Shown in pieces: positions 1 to 12,386 of a DNA stretch of 64,000 nt (its first letter is position 1; each line of letters opens with the position of its first letter). Made by a program: the position numbers and the translations under genes. Under the pieces are notes generated by a model. The model saw only the letters and a program-made list of their open reading frames with translations, ran no database searches and was not told the origin of the DNA. The DNA is from Calamus simplicifolius (Eukaryota; Streptophyta; Magnoliopsida; Arecales; Arecaceae): assembly GCA_900491605.1 (NCBI GenBank), contig UESW01001791.1, forward strand, positions 385,181 to 449,180, read 5' to 3'.

Positions 1-2
1 AC

Positions 3-869
3 ATGGCAATGTTTACTTGGTTGATTAGAAAAATTATCTTGAGTGATCATTGCTTAATTGCTGACAATGCTAATATAAATGAAATTAGTTGGTTGTGGCA
101 TCGTAGATTAGGTCATGCAAGCACACACCTTATTTCAAAATTAATTAAAATGGATTTAGTTAAAGGCTTACCTAAACTAGATTTTGAAAACAACAAAATA
201 TGTGATGCATGTCAATTTGGAAAACAAACTAGAAGTTCTTTCAAATCTAAAAATGTTGTTTCAACTTCTAGGCCATTAGAGCTACTTCACATGGACCTTT
301 TTGGACCAACTAGAACCACAAGTCTAGGAGGAAAGAAATATGGTCTAGTGATTGTAGATGATTATTCTAGATATACTTGGGTAATGTTTTTAGCTCACAA
401 AGATGAGACTTTCTCGATATTCCTGAAATTCTTCAAGAAAGTCACAAATGAGAAAAACACTACCATAGTATCTCTAAGAAGTGATCATGGAACTGAATTT
501 GAAAATCACTTATTTGAAAATTTCTGCACTGAAAATGGTATTAATCATAATTTTTCAGCCCCTAGGACTCCACAGCAAAATGGTGTAGTTGAAAGGAAAA
601 ATAGGACTCTAGAAGACATGGCCCGTACCATGCTATGCGAAAGTAACCTACCAAAGTACTTTTGGGCGGAAGCTATTAACACAGCATGCTACATCTTAAA
701 TCGAGCCCTAATAAGACCAATCTTAAAGAAAACACCTTATGAATTATGGAATGAAAGAAAACCCAATATAAAATACTTTCATGCATTTGGATGTAAATGT
801 TTTATTCATAATAATGGTAAAAACAATTTAGGAAAATTTGATGCTAAATCTGATGAAGGAATATTTTAG
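3..869 (+). pseudogene. Copia integrase (first SIRE element), partial
   Basis: The frame is already open at base 3 and covers the end of the pre-integrase zinc-binding region and the integrase core. The HHCC-type motif shows as WHRRLGH with CDAC about 40 residues later. The three acidic residues of the catalytic core are visible: D in HMDLFGP, D in RSDHGTEFEN and E in [10 protein letters not shown] stop at about 867 truncates it; the expected continuation ([10 protein letters not shown] type) follows in another frame, so an indel near 866 broke the frame. Integrase inserts the cDNA copy into the host genome. The related complete copy is at 13130-14200. Confidence 0.85.
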
Positions 870-1165
870 GATATTCAACAACTAGTAAAGCTTATAGAGT
901 ATTTAACAAGAAAACCTTAGTAGTTGAAGAATCCATTCATATAGTTTTCGATGAGTCTTTAGCATCTAGTTCTGAAAAGCTTGATGATGAGGAAGATACA
1001 AACATAATTGAAAAAGATCTTGAAAAACTTAATATTGAAGTATCTTCAGATCATGAGCAAGAAGCTAAAGATGATGATTCACATAAGGACGATGATGTCA
1101 ATATTGATCATAATGATATAGATCTTCCAAGAGACTGGAGATATGCTCATAGTCATCCCAAGGAA

Positions 1166-2125
1166 TTGATTATAGGTGATCCATCTCAAGGAATAAGAAC
1201 TAGATCATATATGAGAAATATTAGTAATCATCTTGCATTTGTATCACAAATTGAACCTAAAACTATTGAAGAAGCTGAAAAAGATAATAATTGGATGTTA
1301 GCAATGCAAGAAGAATTAAATCAATTTACAAGAAATAATGTATGGACTTTAGTTGAAAGACCTAAAAATCATTCAGTAATAGGATCAAAATGGGTTTTTA
1401 GAAATAAACTAGATGAAAATGGCATAGTAATTAGAAACAAGCTAGATTGGTTGCAAAAGGATATAATCAAAGAAGGTATTGATTTTGATGAAACCTTTGC
1501 GCCAGTAGCTAGATTAGAAGCCATTAGACTTTTACTTGCATTTGCATGTCATATGAATTTTAACTTATTTCAAATGGATGTTAAAAGCGCATTTTTAAAT
1601 GGTTTTATAAATGAAGAAGTTTATGTAGAACAACCACCAGGTTTTGAAGATCACGAATTTTCAAATCACGTTTTAAATTGCACAAAGCTTTATATGGTTT
1701 GAAACAAGCACCTAGAGCTTGGTATGATAGGATTAAGTAAATTCTTAATTGAAAATGATTTTACAAGAGGAAATGTTGATAAAACTTTGTTTTTGAAAAG
1801 AAAAAGTAAAGATTTTGTAGTACAAATATACGTTGATGACATTATTTTTGGTGCTACTAACGATTCTCTATGTCAAGAATTTGCCAAGTTGATGCAGGGA
1901 GAATTCGAGATGAGCATGATGGGAGAACTCAACTTCTTCCTTGGACTCCAAATCAAACAAAGCAAAGAGGGAATCTTCATCAACCAAACAAAATACACAA
2001 GAGAAATCCTAAAGAAGTTTGGTATGGAATCAATGAAACCCCTCGGAACACCAATGAGTCCTTCATGCAAGCTGGACAAAGATGAAGAAGGTAAGAAGGT
2101 TGATCAAAATATTATCGAGGTATAA
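1166..2125 (+). pseudogene. Copia reverse transcriptase (first SIRE element), frameshifted
   Basis: Two overlapping pieces make up the RT. The first (1166-1702) starts with the conserved AMQEELNQF block and reaches [15 protein letters not shown] and [10 protein letters not shown]. Between about 1440 and 1470 the frame is shifted and then recovers, so a short run is replaced by unrelated residues while the flanks are normal. A second indel near 1680 ends the piece. The second piece (1724-2125) has the catalytic YVDD at 1829-1840 and the [15 protein letters not shown] block. RT copies element RNA into DNA in the cytoplasmic particle. This copy cannot give an active enzyme. Confidence 0.85.
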
Positions 2126-2127
2126 TC

Positions 2128-2774
2128 GGATCCCTACTTTATTTAACTGCAAGTAGACCAGACATTATGTTTGCTGTATGTTTATGTGCTAGATTTCAAT
2201 CAGAACCTAAAGAATCACATTTAATTGCTGTTAAAAGAATACTAAGATATGTAAGTGGAACAAAAAATGTAGGTTTATGGTATTCTAGAGACTCCACATT
2301 AAATCTGATTGCATACACTGATTCTGATTATGCTGGATGTAAGTTAGATAGAAAAAGCACAAGTGGTGCATGCCAATTCTTAGGAAGTAACTTAATCTCA
2401 TGGTTTAGCAAAAAGCAAAATTCAGTTGCATTATCAACTACTGAAGCTGAATATGTAGCAGCTGGAAGTTGCTGTGCGCAAATCCTATGGATTAAGCGAC
2501 AACTTGAAGACTATGGTATCACACTTGATAAAACACCCATAAGATGTGATAACACAAGTGCAATTAATTTAACTAAAAATCCAATTCAACATTCAAGAAC
2601 TAAACACATAGAAATAGATATCATTTTATAAGAGAACATGTAGCAAATAATGAAATATGTCTTGATTATGTTAACACTGAAGAACAATTAGCTGACATAT
2701 TTACTAAACCTTTAAATGAAGAGAGATTCTGTTATCTTAGAGGAGAGTTAGGTATTTGTGATCCATTAGAATGA
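2128..2774 (+). pseudogene. Copia RNase H (first SIRE element)
   Basis: The RNase H domain follows RT and contains the acidic residues in YTDSDYAG, STTEAEY and RCDNTSAI, which normally cut the RNA strand of RNA:DNA hybrids. The frame from 2167 stops at 2631 after an indel. The C-terminal stretch (VNTEEQLADIFTK) continues in another frame to a TGA at 2772-2774, where the stop of the related copy also falls. The domain is nearly complete but not in one frame. Confidence 0.85.
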
Positions 2775-3234
2775 ATTTGAAACCCCTAAGGAAATTTATC
2801 TAAGATTCTTTCAAATCTTTGATCTTTAAGGAAATCTTATCTAGAATTCATATCTAATTGATCACTCATATTCAATGATTATTTTATCAATTTTTATGAT
2901 CATATTCCGGACACATTTCAGAAATTTCATGTTTTTGCTCTGAAATGGTCTCGGAGCCGACTCGGTGCGTATCGGAGTCGACTCCTGGTTTCGACTGAAA
3001 CTCTCGGGTCGACCCCTCTTCGGCGCGAGTCGACTCCAAGTCGGGATGTTTTCTGTGACTGTCCGGAGTCGACCCCTGGATTTGCGCGAGCCGACTCGAA
3101 GTGGTCCCAGGTTGATTTATCTAGGGCAGAGTCGACTCGCCGTTCATTTCAAATTTCAATCCTTCAAAATACTCTCTCAAAACTCTTCCAAACCTTCCAA
3201 ACTTCCTAAATCCCTGATTACACTTCCAATCGAC
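2775..3234 (+). repeat. Post-pol spacer with GTCGAC-type motif cluster
   Basis: This stretch has no coding potential that I recognise. From about 2950 to 3135 it carries about seven copies of the degenerate motif GAG(T/C)CGAC(T/C)C(C/G), the same motif that is repeated in the LTR of this element. The equivalent spacer of the complete SIRE element (16200-16410) carries a similar cluster. An open frame from 2965 runs through the motifs but has no match that I know of. Confidence 0.6.
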
Positions 3235-4532
3235 AATGGCCCCCAAAACACGTGGTTCCAAGTTTGTGCGGCCGGCGTCAAAGGAAGCGAGCCGTTAGGA
3301 AAACCGTGAGGCGTCCGTGCGTGAGCCTTCACCCAGCTCGGATTCTTCATCTTCCTCTTCTACTCCGAATGCTTCTCCTGCTGCTGCTTCTACCAGGTAG
3401 ATAGATTAGCGGATAGGATCATAACAACGGGTAGAAAGGTAGATTTTGAATTATTTGAAGCTGAGGGTTTTCTTGTTGGGAGACAATTGATTGAGATGGG
3501 ATGGGAGAAAATATGTTCCCTAGATTGCCCGACCTATCCCTCTCTAGTAAAGGAATTCTAAAAATTGTCTAGAGGAGATCACGGCCTTGTTAGCATGTGA
3601 GAGGTCATAGGCTCTCTGTTACTGTGAGCTTCTTTCTAGACTGTTGGATTTACCCTTATCTGGCACTGCCACCTTTTCTTCAGAAGACCGTAGTCCCGCT
3701 CTTGCGAGATTATTAAATCGGGATGTGTCGGATTTGAAGAGGTTTTTGCCAATCAACTTTCATTAGAACTGAGATTATTACATAATATCTGCAGTAGGAT
3801 ACTCTTTCCTAAGACCGGAAGATTTGACTATGTATCGGAAAGAGATATCTTTGTGATGGATGCCATTGTGACAGGCAAACCTATAAACCTTCCCAGTATG
3901 ATACTATGGTACATAGCAGACTGTGGAGGGAAAAGAAAGTCTAGTCTGCCCTATGGAATGATCTTACAAAGATTTTTCTGAGCCAAGGAGTTGTGATTTC
4001 TGATAATGAGCCTATGAGGAATCTGCGACATACTGATTTTTATAGCTTGGCCACCATTCATAGAATGGGTTTTATCAAAAAGAATGGAAAATGGGAGAGG
4101 AAAGGACTGTTAGAAGAAAGAGCTACAGATGTTGAGGCTGCAGGACCTTCAGTCAGACATCCTTCACCTGCACCTCCGAGCCCTTCTACTTCTGCCCCTG
4201 CTCCAGCCCCGTTCCATTTTGTTCAAGCTTCATCTTCTGCCGGTTTCTCAGATCAACAACTTATGCAACTCAAAGTTCTATTTGATGATCAATCTGAAAA
4301 ACTTAAATCTGAATTTGAGAATAAGTTCATGAATTTGAGGGAGACTCTTTATTCATTGGATGATCGTATCTCTAAGATAGAGTCTACTCTCAGCTCTTCT
4401 TCGGTATCCTTAAGTGGTGATCTCAAAAATATATTTGAAGAACTTAAGGATATATGCGGAGATGGAGAGACTATGCAAAGTGCAATGCGGAGCTTCAAGA
4501 CAAGATTTGACTGCTTGCACCTTTGTCGATGA
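3235..4532 (+). pseudogene. Post-pol ORF of SIRE element (putative plant transposon protein domain), decayed
   Basis: A start-like ATG at 3235 opens a short frame (MAPKTRGSKF) that breaks quickly. Later pieces in several frames match the third ORF of the complete copy at 16515-17680: FPKTGRFDYVSERDI, then LPYGMIL, then LRHTDFYS and HRMGF. The last open piece (3993-4532) has a Ser/Pro/Ala-rich linker and a heptad-rich C-terminus around residues 95-150 that looks like a coiled coil. SIRE elements carry such an ORF in the place where retroviruses carry env; I see no signal peptide or membrane span, so no envelope role is claimed. Confidence 0.6.
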
Positions 4533-5030
4533 AGGCTCAAAGATTATGTAAAATCAATCTGATGGAATGAAGAACATAGTAGATCATTTAACTAGGATTG
4601 TTAGAACTCATTTCTGATGTATTAGATTTTCAATCCTTGTTATGTACTGAAATTTTTGTTATGTTTCATTTTGAATCAATGTATTGAACATCTTGATGTA
4701 TTAGACCTTTTGATGAAATGAATTCTCTATGTTGATTACTCAATGTATTTCCTTCTTTCAATGAATGAATGAAATTGTCAAATCTTATCTTGATTGAATG
4801 AATGTTTATTCTCTACCTTTTTGTTGATAACAAAAAAGGGGGAGAGTTTTATAGTTTTATGATTGTAATACATTTGAGAAAATCAAAGTAATCAATGAGA
4901 TAAACAATGGGATATTTATTTAAGTTTCATAGGGGGAGCTACCTCATTAAGGGGGAGCCTAAGCCTAACTATGAAAACAAAATAAATTCACTAATCAATC
5001 ATGCATAAACTCAATGTTTTTGTCATCATC
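4533..5030 (+). other. 3' untranslated region of the first SIRE element
   Basis: This AT-rich stretch lies between the third ORF and the polypurine tract. It contains several short purine runs of the type AAAAAGGGGGAGA (about 4838 and 4930) in addition to the one next to the LTR. No gene is seen. Confidence 0.6.
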
Positions 5031-5044
5031 AAAAAGGGGGAGAT
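5031..5044 (+). promoter_or_regulatory. Polypurine tract of first SIRE element
   Basis: AAAAAGGGGGAGA followed by T lies directly upstream of the LTR start TGTTGG at 5045. The same tract precedes the 3' LTR of the complete copy at 18584. It is the RNase H-resistant primer for plus-strand DNA synthesis. Confidence 0.85.
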
Positions 5045-6747
5045 TGTTGGAAGATTATTGAAAAATTATATGACCCAATCCTTTTGATTTTGATGATTAC
5101 TAAAAGCCATTGAGTTCATTAAAAGATATAATGAGTTTATTTAAATAATAATTTATTTTGAACAATCAATGAGAATGTTAAAGTTTGACTTTAATCAATT
5201 TTGAAAGTAACTTTAAGCTCAATGTTTAAACTTTCAAAAAGAAATTTTATAATTCATGTTTTATTCAATGAGTTTTTGGAATAGTTCTTGAATCAATTCT
5301 TAATGTCAATTTTATTGAATTCAAGTCAAAACAATGAATTAAAATGAATCTGGAACGATTTTAATGTCAATCAGAAAAGTTTCTGATTTTTGATACGTTC
5401 CGGAGCCGACTCCTGAGTTTCAGAGTCGACTCCGCTCAGTGTACAGAAATGTGCATCTGTGTCGAGTCGACCCACGAAATTTGTCGAGTCGACCCCTGAT
5501 TCTGTCGAGCCGACTCCTTGACTGTGCGAGTCGACTCCGCTCAGACACCAGAAGAGTGTTTTTCTGAGCACTTCGCGAGTCGACCCCAAGCCTTTCACGA
5601 GTCGACTCCCGACTTTCAGGAGTCGACACTTTACTTTTGGTGAGTCGACCCCTAACCTTTATAAACATTTCTATTTTTGGTAAGACGAGCTCGAGCCGAC
5701 TCGGGAAAAGCATGAGTCGACTCCAGCAAATCTGGGCAAATTTTTACGGATGCCAACTCAGCTCCAACGGTAAGTTTTTTGATTAACGGCTATTTTTCTT
5801 TGTCTCTAACGGATATATTCTTGCAGAATCTATAAATAGAGGAGCTCTTTTCAAATCAAAAAAGAGAAAATCAAAAGAGAGATATCTTTCAAAAAGAGGG
5901 AAAAACAGAGCTTATTGGAAAAATCTTCTAGTTCAAAATAGAGTGATTCAAAAGGAGTGAAATCAAAGAGAAGTTTCGTCTGCTCCAGATCATCAATCCA
6001 CAAGAGTCAAAAGAAAATCCAAAAGCTTTTCAAAGATCAAATCAAGGATTTTCAACATTCAACAAAAGGAAAAAGCTTCATCTCAACTCCAAAGTTTTCA
6101 AACGGTCAAGAATCTTGCTGAGGCCTGATTCAACACTTCAAGAGGAGTTAAAGAGGAGAAGGAAGAAAGCCAAAGCCACAACCATCTGCAATCTTATCAG
6201 GCTTTTCTAACCTTTTATACTTTATTTGTATATTTGCTCAAGAGGAGCTTTTTATTTAAACTCTGTTATTTTGATTGTTTGCTGATTCAATCAGTGGATT
6301 GAATCAGTGGAGGTTATTATACCTCGTTGCAAGCCGGAGTGCTTGTGTTGGGTTAGTTGTGAGCCCGTGAAAAACAACGTGTAGGGTTTTGTGCTGGTAA
6401 GCCCGTGTAAAACCGGCTGGGTTCGTTGTGATCCCGGAAAACAACAAGTTTGAGTTGTGAGCTTGGAAAACAACTCGGCTGTAATCTAGGGAGATTATAG
6501 TGTGGACCCAAGTGAATCTTGGGAGTGGACGTAGGTGCTGGTTGCACCGAACCACTATAAAATCTTGTGTTTGCCGTGCTCATTTGTCTCTTACTCTATC
6601 TCTCTTATATTTCTGTTTGTGCATTGCTTCTTAGTTAATTTCTCTCACTTGCACATCTTGAGTAATCTGTTTAAAACATTTCAAAAAGTCTTAAATTTTC
6701 TAAGAACCCAATTCACCCCCCCTCTTGGGTTGCCATCTGGGCCAACA
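5045..6747 (+). repeat. 3' LTR of first SIRE element
   Basis: The LTR runs from TGTTGG to GGCCAACA, about 1.70 kb, and starts right after the polypurine tract. It has a TATA-like box (TATAAATAG) at 5831-5839, followed by the downstream transcribed part. The right end, with its C-rich stretch and TTGGGTTGCCATCTGG, closely matches the ends of the two LTRs of the complete SIRE copy. The bases after the end (ATCTA) are the expected site duplication, but the other copy lies outside the window. U3 carries 12 copies of the GAGTCGACTCC-like motif (5400-5725). Confidence 0.9.
5400..5725. repeat. GGAGTCGACTCC palindrome cluster in LTR U3
   Basis: About 12 copies of a degenerate 11-12-bp palindrome (core GTCGAC or GCCGAC, flanks GA and TCC or CCC) occur in about 330 bases at irregular spacing of roughly 20-50 bases. 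The spacer sequences are unrelated to one another. The position is upstream of the TATA-like box, so it is in U3. Confidence 0.8.
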
Positions 6748-8566
6748 ATCTAAGTCAATCCCTAAAACTCCCTTAGATTTATGGAATGGTTGCAAACCTA
6801 GTTTGAGACATATCCGCATATGGGGATGTCCAGCTCATGTGCTGAAGGGAAAGACTGGAAAGTTGGAACCTCGTTCAGAAGTATGCATGTTTGTTGGATA
6901 CCCTAAGGGAACGAGAGGAGGTCTATTTTATAGTGCTCAAGACAACATAGTATTTGTGTCGATAAATGCTACGTTTCTCGAGAACGATTATATGATATAA
7001 TTCAAGCCTAGAGGTAAAGTAGTTATGGAAGAGTTGCTAGCTGATGAGATCAACTCCACACCAACAAAAGTTGTTGAACGACAAAAGTTGAGACCACTAC
7101 TCAAGATCAAATACCACCACCACCACGACGTAGTGAAAGGAAAATAAGATTATCCATCCACTATGGTCAGGATGGAGAAGCACAAGTTGCAATCACCGAT
7201 GGCAGTGATGATGATCCATTGACATACAAGATGGCAATGGAGGATGTTGATCAAGAGAAATAGCAGGAAGCCATGAAACTCGAAATGGAATCAATGTATT
7301 CTAATTCAGTCTGAAAGCTTGTAGATCTATCCGTAAGGCTTATGGATGCAAATGGATCTATAAGAGAAAAAGAGGAGCCAATGGAAAAGTAGAGACTTTC
7401 AAAGCTAGGTTAGTGGCAAAGGGTTTTACCCAAAAGGAAGGAGTAGATTATGAAGATACTTTTTCGCCAGTAGCCATGCTAAAATCCATTCAAATTCTCT
7501 TGTCCATTACTGCTCATTATGATTATGAGATATGACAAATGGATGTCAAGACAGCGTTTTTGAACAGCCATCTTAAAGAGACTATTTATATGGTCCAACC
7601 AGAGGGTTTTGTGGTTAAAGGCCAAGAGCGAAAAGTCTACAAATTGCAAAGGTCCATTTATGGGCTTAAGCAAGCGTCTAGATCTTGGAACATCAGATTT
7701 AATGAAGCCATAAAATCTTATGGTTTTGAACAAAATTTAGGTGAACCTTGTGTCTATAAGCAAAAGGAAGGAAATAAAGTGGTTTTCTTAGTTCTTTATG
7801 TGGACGATATTTTACTCATTGGGAATGATGTAGGATCTCTGTCCAAAATAAAGAACTGGCTAGCCAGCCAATTCCAAATGAAGGATTTGGGAGAAGCAAG
7901 CTACATTCTTGGCATCCAAATTATACGGGATCGCAAGAATAGGCTTTTGGCATTGTCTCAGGCATCGTATATTGACAAGGTGCTTGTCAGATTTGCGATG
8001 CAAAACTCTAAGAAAGGTAATTTACCTACTCGACATGGAGTTCATCTTTTTAAAGAGCAGTGTCCTATAACACCGCAAGAGGAGGAAGATATGAGATAGA
8101 TTCCCTATGCTTCGGCAGTTGGTAGTTTGATGTATGCAATGTTGTGTACAAGACCCAACATATGCTTTGCAGTGGGAGTGGTTAGCCGATACCAATCAAA
8201 ACCCAGGATTGGATCACTGGGTTGTAGTCAAGCATATTCTTAAATATCTGAAGCGAACGAGAAACTATATGCTGGTATATTCCGGTAGGGATTTGATTCC
8301 TGTTGGATATACAGATTCTGATTTTCAATCAGAAAGAGACTCTCGGAAGTCTACCTCTGGAGCGGTGTTCACTTTGGGAGGAGGAAAAGCATATAGAGAG
8401 AAAATTTTACCTTATGAGAGTGATTATCAGTAGAGGAGACGTTTCAGTTGATAAGATCGTATCTGCGAACAATGCAACTGATCCGTTCACTAAGACATTA
8501 CCGGCTCAGGGTTTTGAGCTACATCTTGAAGGGATGGGACTTAGAGACATGTCTTATTTGCTTTAA
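6748..8566 (+). pseudogene. pol of a second copia element, internally deleted
   Basis: The fragment starts inside integrase (its C-terminal IRIWGCPAHVLKG region at about 6808-6850) because the first SIRE element split it. RT follows: a stop-rich start near 7200, then the open piece 7539-8099 with MDVKTAFLN and catalytic YVDD near 7798. Next come the CTRP block and the RNase H start with YTDSDF at about 8310. Around 8385 the frame jumps from the TLGGG strand of RNase H to the extreme C-terminus (DPFTKTLPAQGF), so most of RNase H is deleted. Sequence style differs clearly from the SIRE elements (Tork/TAR-like, a tentative call). Several in-frame stops show it is dead. Confidence 0.8.
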
Positions 8567-8580
8567 GGCAACTGGGAGAT

Positions 8581-9883
8581 TGTTGGGATATGTGCCCATA
8601 AACAAATGATATTTATTATTTTGCTGAATAATTTAAGAAATTTTTTAATATTATACTTGCATGCATGTTTTGATGCTTTATAAATATCAAAAATCCTTGG
8701 ATTATTTAAATGTGACTTTAAATATTGTATATAAGTGTTATATACAGAGGATAATATTTAAAGTAGAATAATCTAAATTTATCCATAATTATAAATTAAA
8801 GTTGCAATAGGAATCTTTAATTTAAAATTACTAGTGCGGTTCATTACATTCTGAATGAAATGATCTTATCTGGATTGTTGATAATGAGAATATCGGAATG
8901 AAAGTGCTTTATATAATTTGATTATATAGGACTAGAACACGATTAATTATGAATCTCTAATGAATTTCATTGTTAAAATAGAGAATTCAAAATTAATCAA
9001 TGATGGTCATATGTAAATCGATCTTAATTCTGAGTAATTAATAGACTCCTATTTATTGTATTATATTTTTTGACTTACCGGGTAATGACACAGAAATATA
9101 GTGTCAAATTCTTGGTATATTGAAATATAATAACATAAGTAGCCAGAAATATTAATATACAAGATAAAATCCATTCCTTTCTAAAGAAGTCAGATGGACG
9201 GTTCCCATAAGTGTTGATTCGGGACTTGAATAATAAGAGCGCTCAATTTATGATTAGATCATAAATATATTATTCATTATAGAATCAATGGTACTTATGG
9301 AAAAAGATATAATTAAAGAGGTTAACAAAAAATGCCTAGCTTTAATTATGAACCGTTTATGGAGGATTGATTTATATATAGTGACTATATTAATGGATGA
9401 TTCAAATTCTTTTGAATATAATTAATTTTATAATTTTAAGAGTGCAGTTTCAAATTTTTAGTGGGGTAATTTACAATTAATAATTTTGATATTTTGATTA
9501 AGGTGTTAATTGAATGTTAAAATTATTGAAGCTTAAAATTATAATGTATGTAGTTCCTCTAGACGACTCCATTAAATTATGTGAACTTTATGATATGTTG
9601 GGTTGAGTTATTAATTTGGAATTAAGAATTCTAAATTATTTTTCATATAGAAATTAATTGGATTAATTTCTATTATACGGTGTGCTAGGGAACACATCGT
9701 AGGCATATTCCACGAGAAGAGTCTATGTGGAAATTATTTAGTTGTTGGAGATATATATATGGGATCGTGAGAGAGCTTTTATCTCTCCCATAACATCCCA
9801 TGATAAATATATCAAAACTAACCAACAATTGGTTGTTGGATTGATATACGTTAAAGTAATTCCAAGAGTTGGAAGTTATCTTT
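8581..9883 (+). repeat. 3' LTR of second copia element, left part
   Basis: The LTR starts TGTTGGGATATGTGCCC at 8581, right after a short purine stretch (ACTGGGAGAT). It is AT-rich and has no gene. At 9883 it is interrupted by the complete SIRE element; the five bases before the break (TCTTT) are repeated at 19991, where the LTR resumes. This LTR began within a pol that had already lost most of RNase H or lost it later; the order cannot be told. Confidence 0.75.
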
Positions 9884-11272
9884 TGTTGACCCAATTGAGG
9901 ATTTTGATGATTAACAAAACTATTTGAGTATAATATTTGAAGTTACTAATGATTTTGATTAAGTTTTCAGCTTATAAGTCGATTTAATAATCAAAATCAT
10001 GAGTCAAATCAAGTTCTGGTTTGAATCTAATGTCAAGGTAAGAATTGCAGACATTAGAGTCGACACCTGGAATCGCAGAGTCGACACCGAAAATTGGCAC
10101 GGACTTAGAGTCGACTCCAGGACTGTTAGAGCCAACTCCAACAGAAAAGACAGAATGATGGTTTTTCAGGTTATGACTTAGAGTCGACTCCAGGACTGTT
10201 AGAGTCGACTCCAGAAGATTTTTGTGTCGACCCCAGAAAAGTTAGAGACGACTCCAGTTCAAGCGGGTTAAAGATTTTGAGTTAGAGCCGACTCCAGAAA
10301 AGTTAGAGCCGACTCCAGAATGTCAGACGCGACTCCAGAACTGTCAGAACGACTCTAAACTTTATCTTTATCTTTTTTAATCCCAACGGCTATTGCTATT
10401 TTTGGTTCTAATCCTTCTTACACTTGTTTCTAACGGATAGTTTTAAACTATTTATGGATTAATCGGGATCTATAAGAAGAGGGTTTTGCTGCATCCGAAA
10501 AAAAGAGAGACACAAAAAAGGGGAAAAGAATAGAGAGAAATCTGTGAAATCTATCAGAAAAGAAAAGAGGAAAAACTCGAAAGGAAAGATCATATTGATT
10601 CCCCAAAAGAAAAGAGAGAGATTCCAAGCTTTTGTTGCACTATTTTGAAGAAATCTCAAGGGAAGAAGGAAGCCCTAGTTTTCTGATCTTCTGAGTCTCA
10701 AGAGCACCTTGAAGGAAGATCCACTCAAAGGAAGAGAAGGAAGAAGCCACCAAGATCTGCGAATCAGGCTTTATTTCCTATCTTTGTATTTCTGTTTCAT
10801 TATTGTATATTTGCTCATTGGAGGAGCTATTTATCTTGTAAAATAAATCTTGTTTGCTGGGTCAATCTGGTGATTGATTCAGTTGAGGCTATTAGCCTTG
10901 TGCAAGCATTAGCTTGTGGTGTAAGGTTTTGTGCTGGTAAGCCTTAAAAACCAGCTGGGTTCGTTGTGCACCCGAGAAAACAACAAGTTTGAGTTGTAAG
11001 CTTGCAAAACAACTCTGCTGTAATCAAATTGATTATAGTGTGAACCCAAGAGGTACTTGGGAGTGGACATAGGTGTAGGTACACCGAACAACTATAAAAC
11101 TTCTTGTGTTTGCCGTGATTGTTTACTTGTCTCTTACTTTCTATTCTTGCTTACTCTGTTTTAATCCGTGCGAATCTAAGTTTTATTTCCGCTGGGGTTT
11201 ATTTTCAAAAGAGTTTAAATTTTTGAAAAACCCAATTCACCCCCCCCTCTTGGGTTGCTATCTGGACCAACA
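9884..11272 (+). repeat. 5' LTR of complete SIRE element
   Basis: It starts TGTTGACCCAATT and ends GGACCAACA, about 1389 bp. U3 holds about 12 degenerate GAGTCGACTCC motifs (10055-10360). A TATA-like stretch (CTATAAGAAG) lies near 10470, after which transcription would start. The end carries the same C-run and CTTGGGTTGC block as the other SIRE LTRs. Confidence 0.92.
10055..10360. repeat. GTCGAC-type palindrome cluster in 5' LTR
   Basis: About 12 copies of GAGTCGACTCC and one- or two-base variants are spread over 300 bases, upstream of the TATA-like stretch. The 3' LTR carries the matching set at 18755-19060 with a few independent substitutions. Confidence 0.75.
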
Positions 11273-11274
11273 AT

Positions 11275-11286
11275 TGGTATCAGAGC
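11275..11286 (+). promoter_or_regulatory. Primer binding site, initiator methionine tRNA type
   Basis: TGGTATCAGAGC lies two bases after the 5' LTR end. It is complementary to the 3' end of plant initiator methionine tRNA, the usual minus-strand primer of copia elements. Confidence 0.93.
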
Positions 11287-11332
11287 TAGTGCTCATTTGA
11301 TTTGATCTAATGATTAAGAGTCAAAGATCCAC

Positions 11333-12386
11333 ATGGCAACTCAAGCTGGTTCATCTTTTTCCGAAGGCCAATCTACTAATAGACCACCCTTGTTTAATGG
11401 TTCAAACTATGATTATTGGAAGGCTAGAATGAAAATTTTCATTCAAGCACTTGACTATGATCTATGGAGCATTATAGTCAATGGACCACACACACCCACT
11501 GCTAGAGTTAAAGGCATGGAGATTCCTAAACTGGAAATGGAATGGGATGAACATGATAAAAATGGCACAACTTAATGCCAAAGCAATGAATGTTTTATAT
11601 TGCTCATTAGATGCAAATGAATTCAATCGTATATCTATTTGCATTTCTGCTAAAGAAATCTGGGATAGACTTGAGGTTACCCATGAGGGAACAAATCAAG
11701 TCAAGGAATCCAAGATTAACATGCTAGTTCATAAGTATGAATTGTTTAAAATGGATGCATGTGAATCTATTGCTGATATGTTTATAAGATTTATTGATAT
11801 AGTTAATGGTTTAAAAAGTCTTGGTAAATCTTATGATAATTCTGATCTTGTGAGAAAGGTGTTGCGTTCCTTGCCTAGGACTTGGAAAGCTAAAGTGACT
11901 GCAATACAAGAGGCAATGGATCTAAGTACCCTACCCCTAGAAGAATTATTGGGATCCTTGATGACTCATGAGCTTCAAATTAAGCAACATGCTAATGATG
12001 ATGAGTCAAAGAAGAAGAGGACTATGGCTCTTAAGATTTCTGAATATATGGAAGAGCCTCATGAATCTGAAGATGAAAGTGATGATGAGGACATGGCACT
12101 CATCACAAGGAAATTTAAAAGATTCATGAAGAAGAAGAAGTTTGAAAAGAAAAAGCCCTTTGCAAGAAAAGATGAGGACAAGGGCAAAGAAAAAGAAGTT
12201 ATTTGTTTTGAATGTAAGAAGCCAGGTCATTTTAAATCTGAATGCCCACAACTAAAGAAAGGCACCCGAAAATTCAAAAAGAAGGCAATGATGGCCACAT
12301 GGAGCGATTCAGAAAGCTCAAGTTCCGAAGAGGAAGAAAAGAGTGAAATGGCCAACTATGCTTTATGGCGGACAATGATGAGGTAA
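11333..12386 (+). pseudogene. gag of complete SIRE element, one frameshift
   Basis: The ATG at 11333 opens a frame with the gag N-terminal pattern (PPLFNGSNYDYWKARMK, then DYDLWSII), which stops at 11575. A one- or two-base slip in the A-run near 11557 moves the frame, and the rest continues to 12386 with the UBN2-type capsid region (WDRLEVTHEGTNQVKESK, then LRSLPRTWKAKVTAI). An acidic then Lys-rich stretch leads to a CCHC zinc knuckle (CFECKKPGHFKSEC) at 12204-12245. Gag forms the particle and binds the RNA. Confidence 0.85.

Larger units (their letters stand above)
1..6747 (+). mobile_element. SIRE-type Ty1/copia element, 5' part outside the window
   Basis: This is the 3' part of a long copia element. 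It holds integrase, reverse transcriptase, RNase H, a post-pol reading frame, a polypurine tract at 5031 and one LTR at 5045-6747. Domain order (integrase before RT) places it in Ty1/copia. The long post-pol region with its own reading frame and coiled coil, the AAAAAGGGGGAGA tract and close similarity to the complete element at 9884-19990 place it in the SIRE/Maximus group. The gag and protease genes and the 5' LTR lie upstream of base 1. The pol frame is broken several times, so this copy is dead. After the LTR the sequence changes abruptly at 6748 to the pol of an unrelated copia element, so this element is nested in that one. Confidence 0.9.

Noticed and set aside
3993..4532. Envelope glycoprotein
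   Set aside because: The ORF position suggests env, but I see no signal peptide, cleavage site or membrane span, only a coiled coil.
11275..11286. tRNA gene
   Set aside because: Only the 12 bases that pair with a tRNA end are present; it is a primer binding site.
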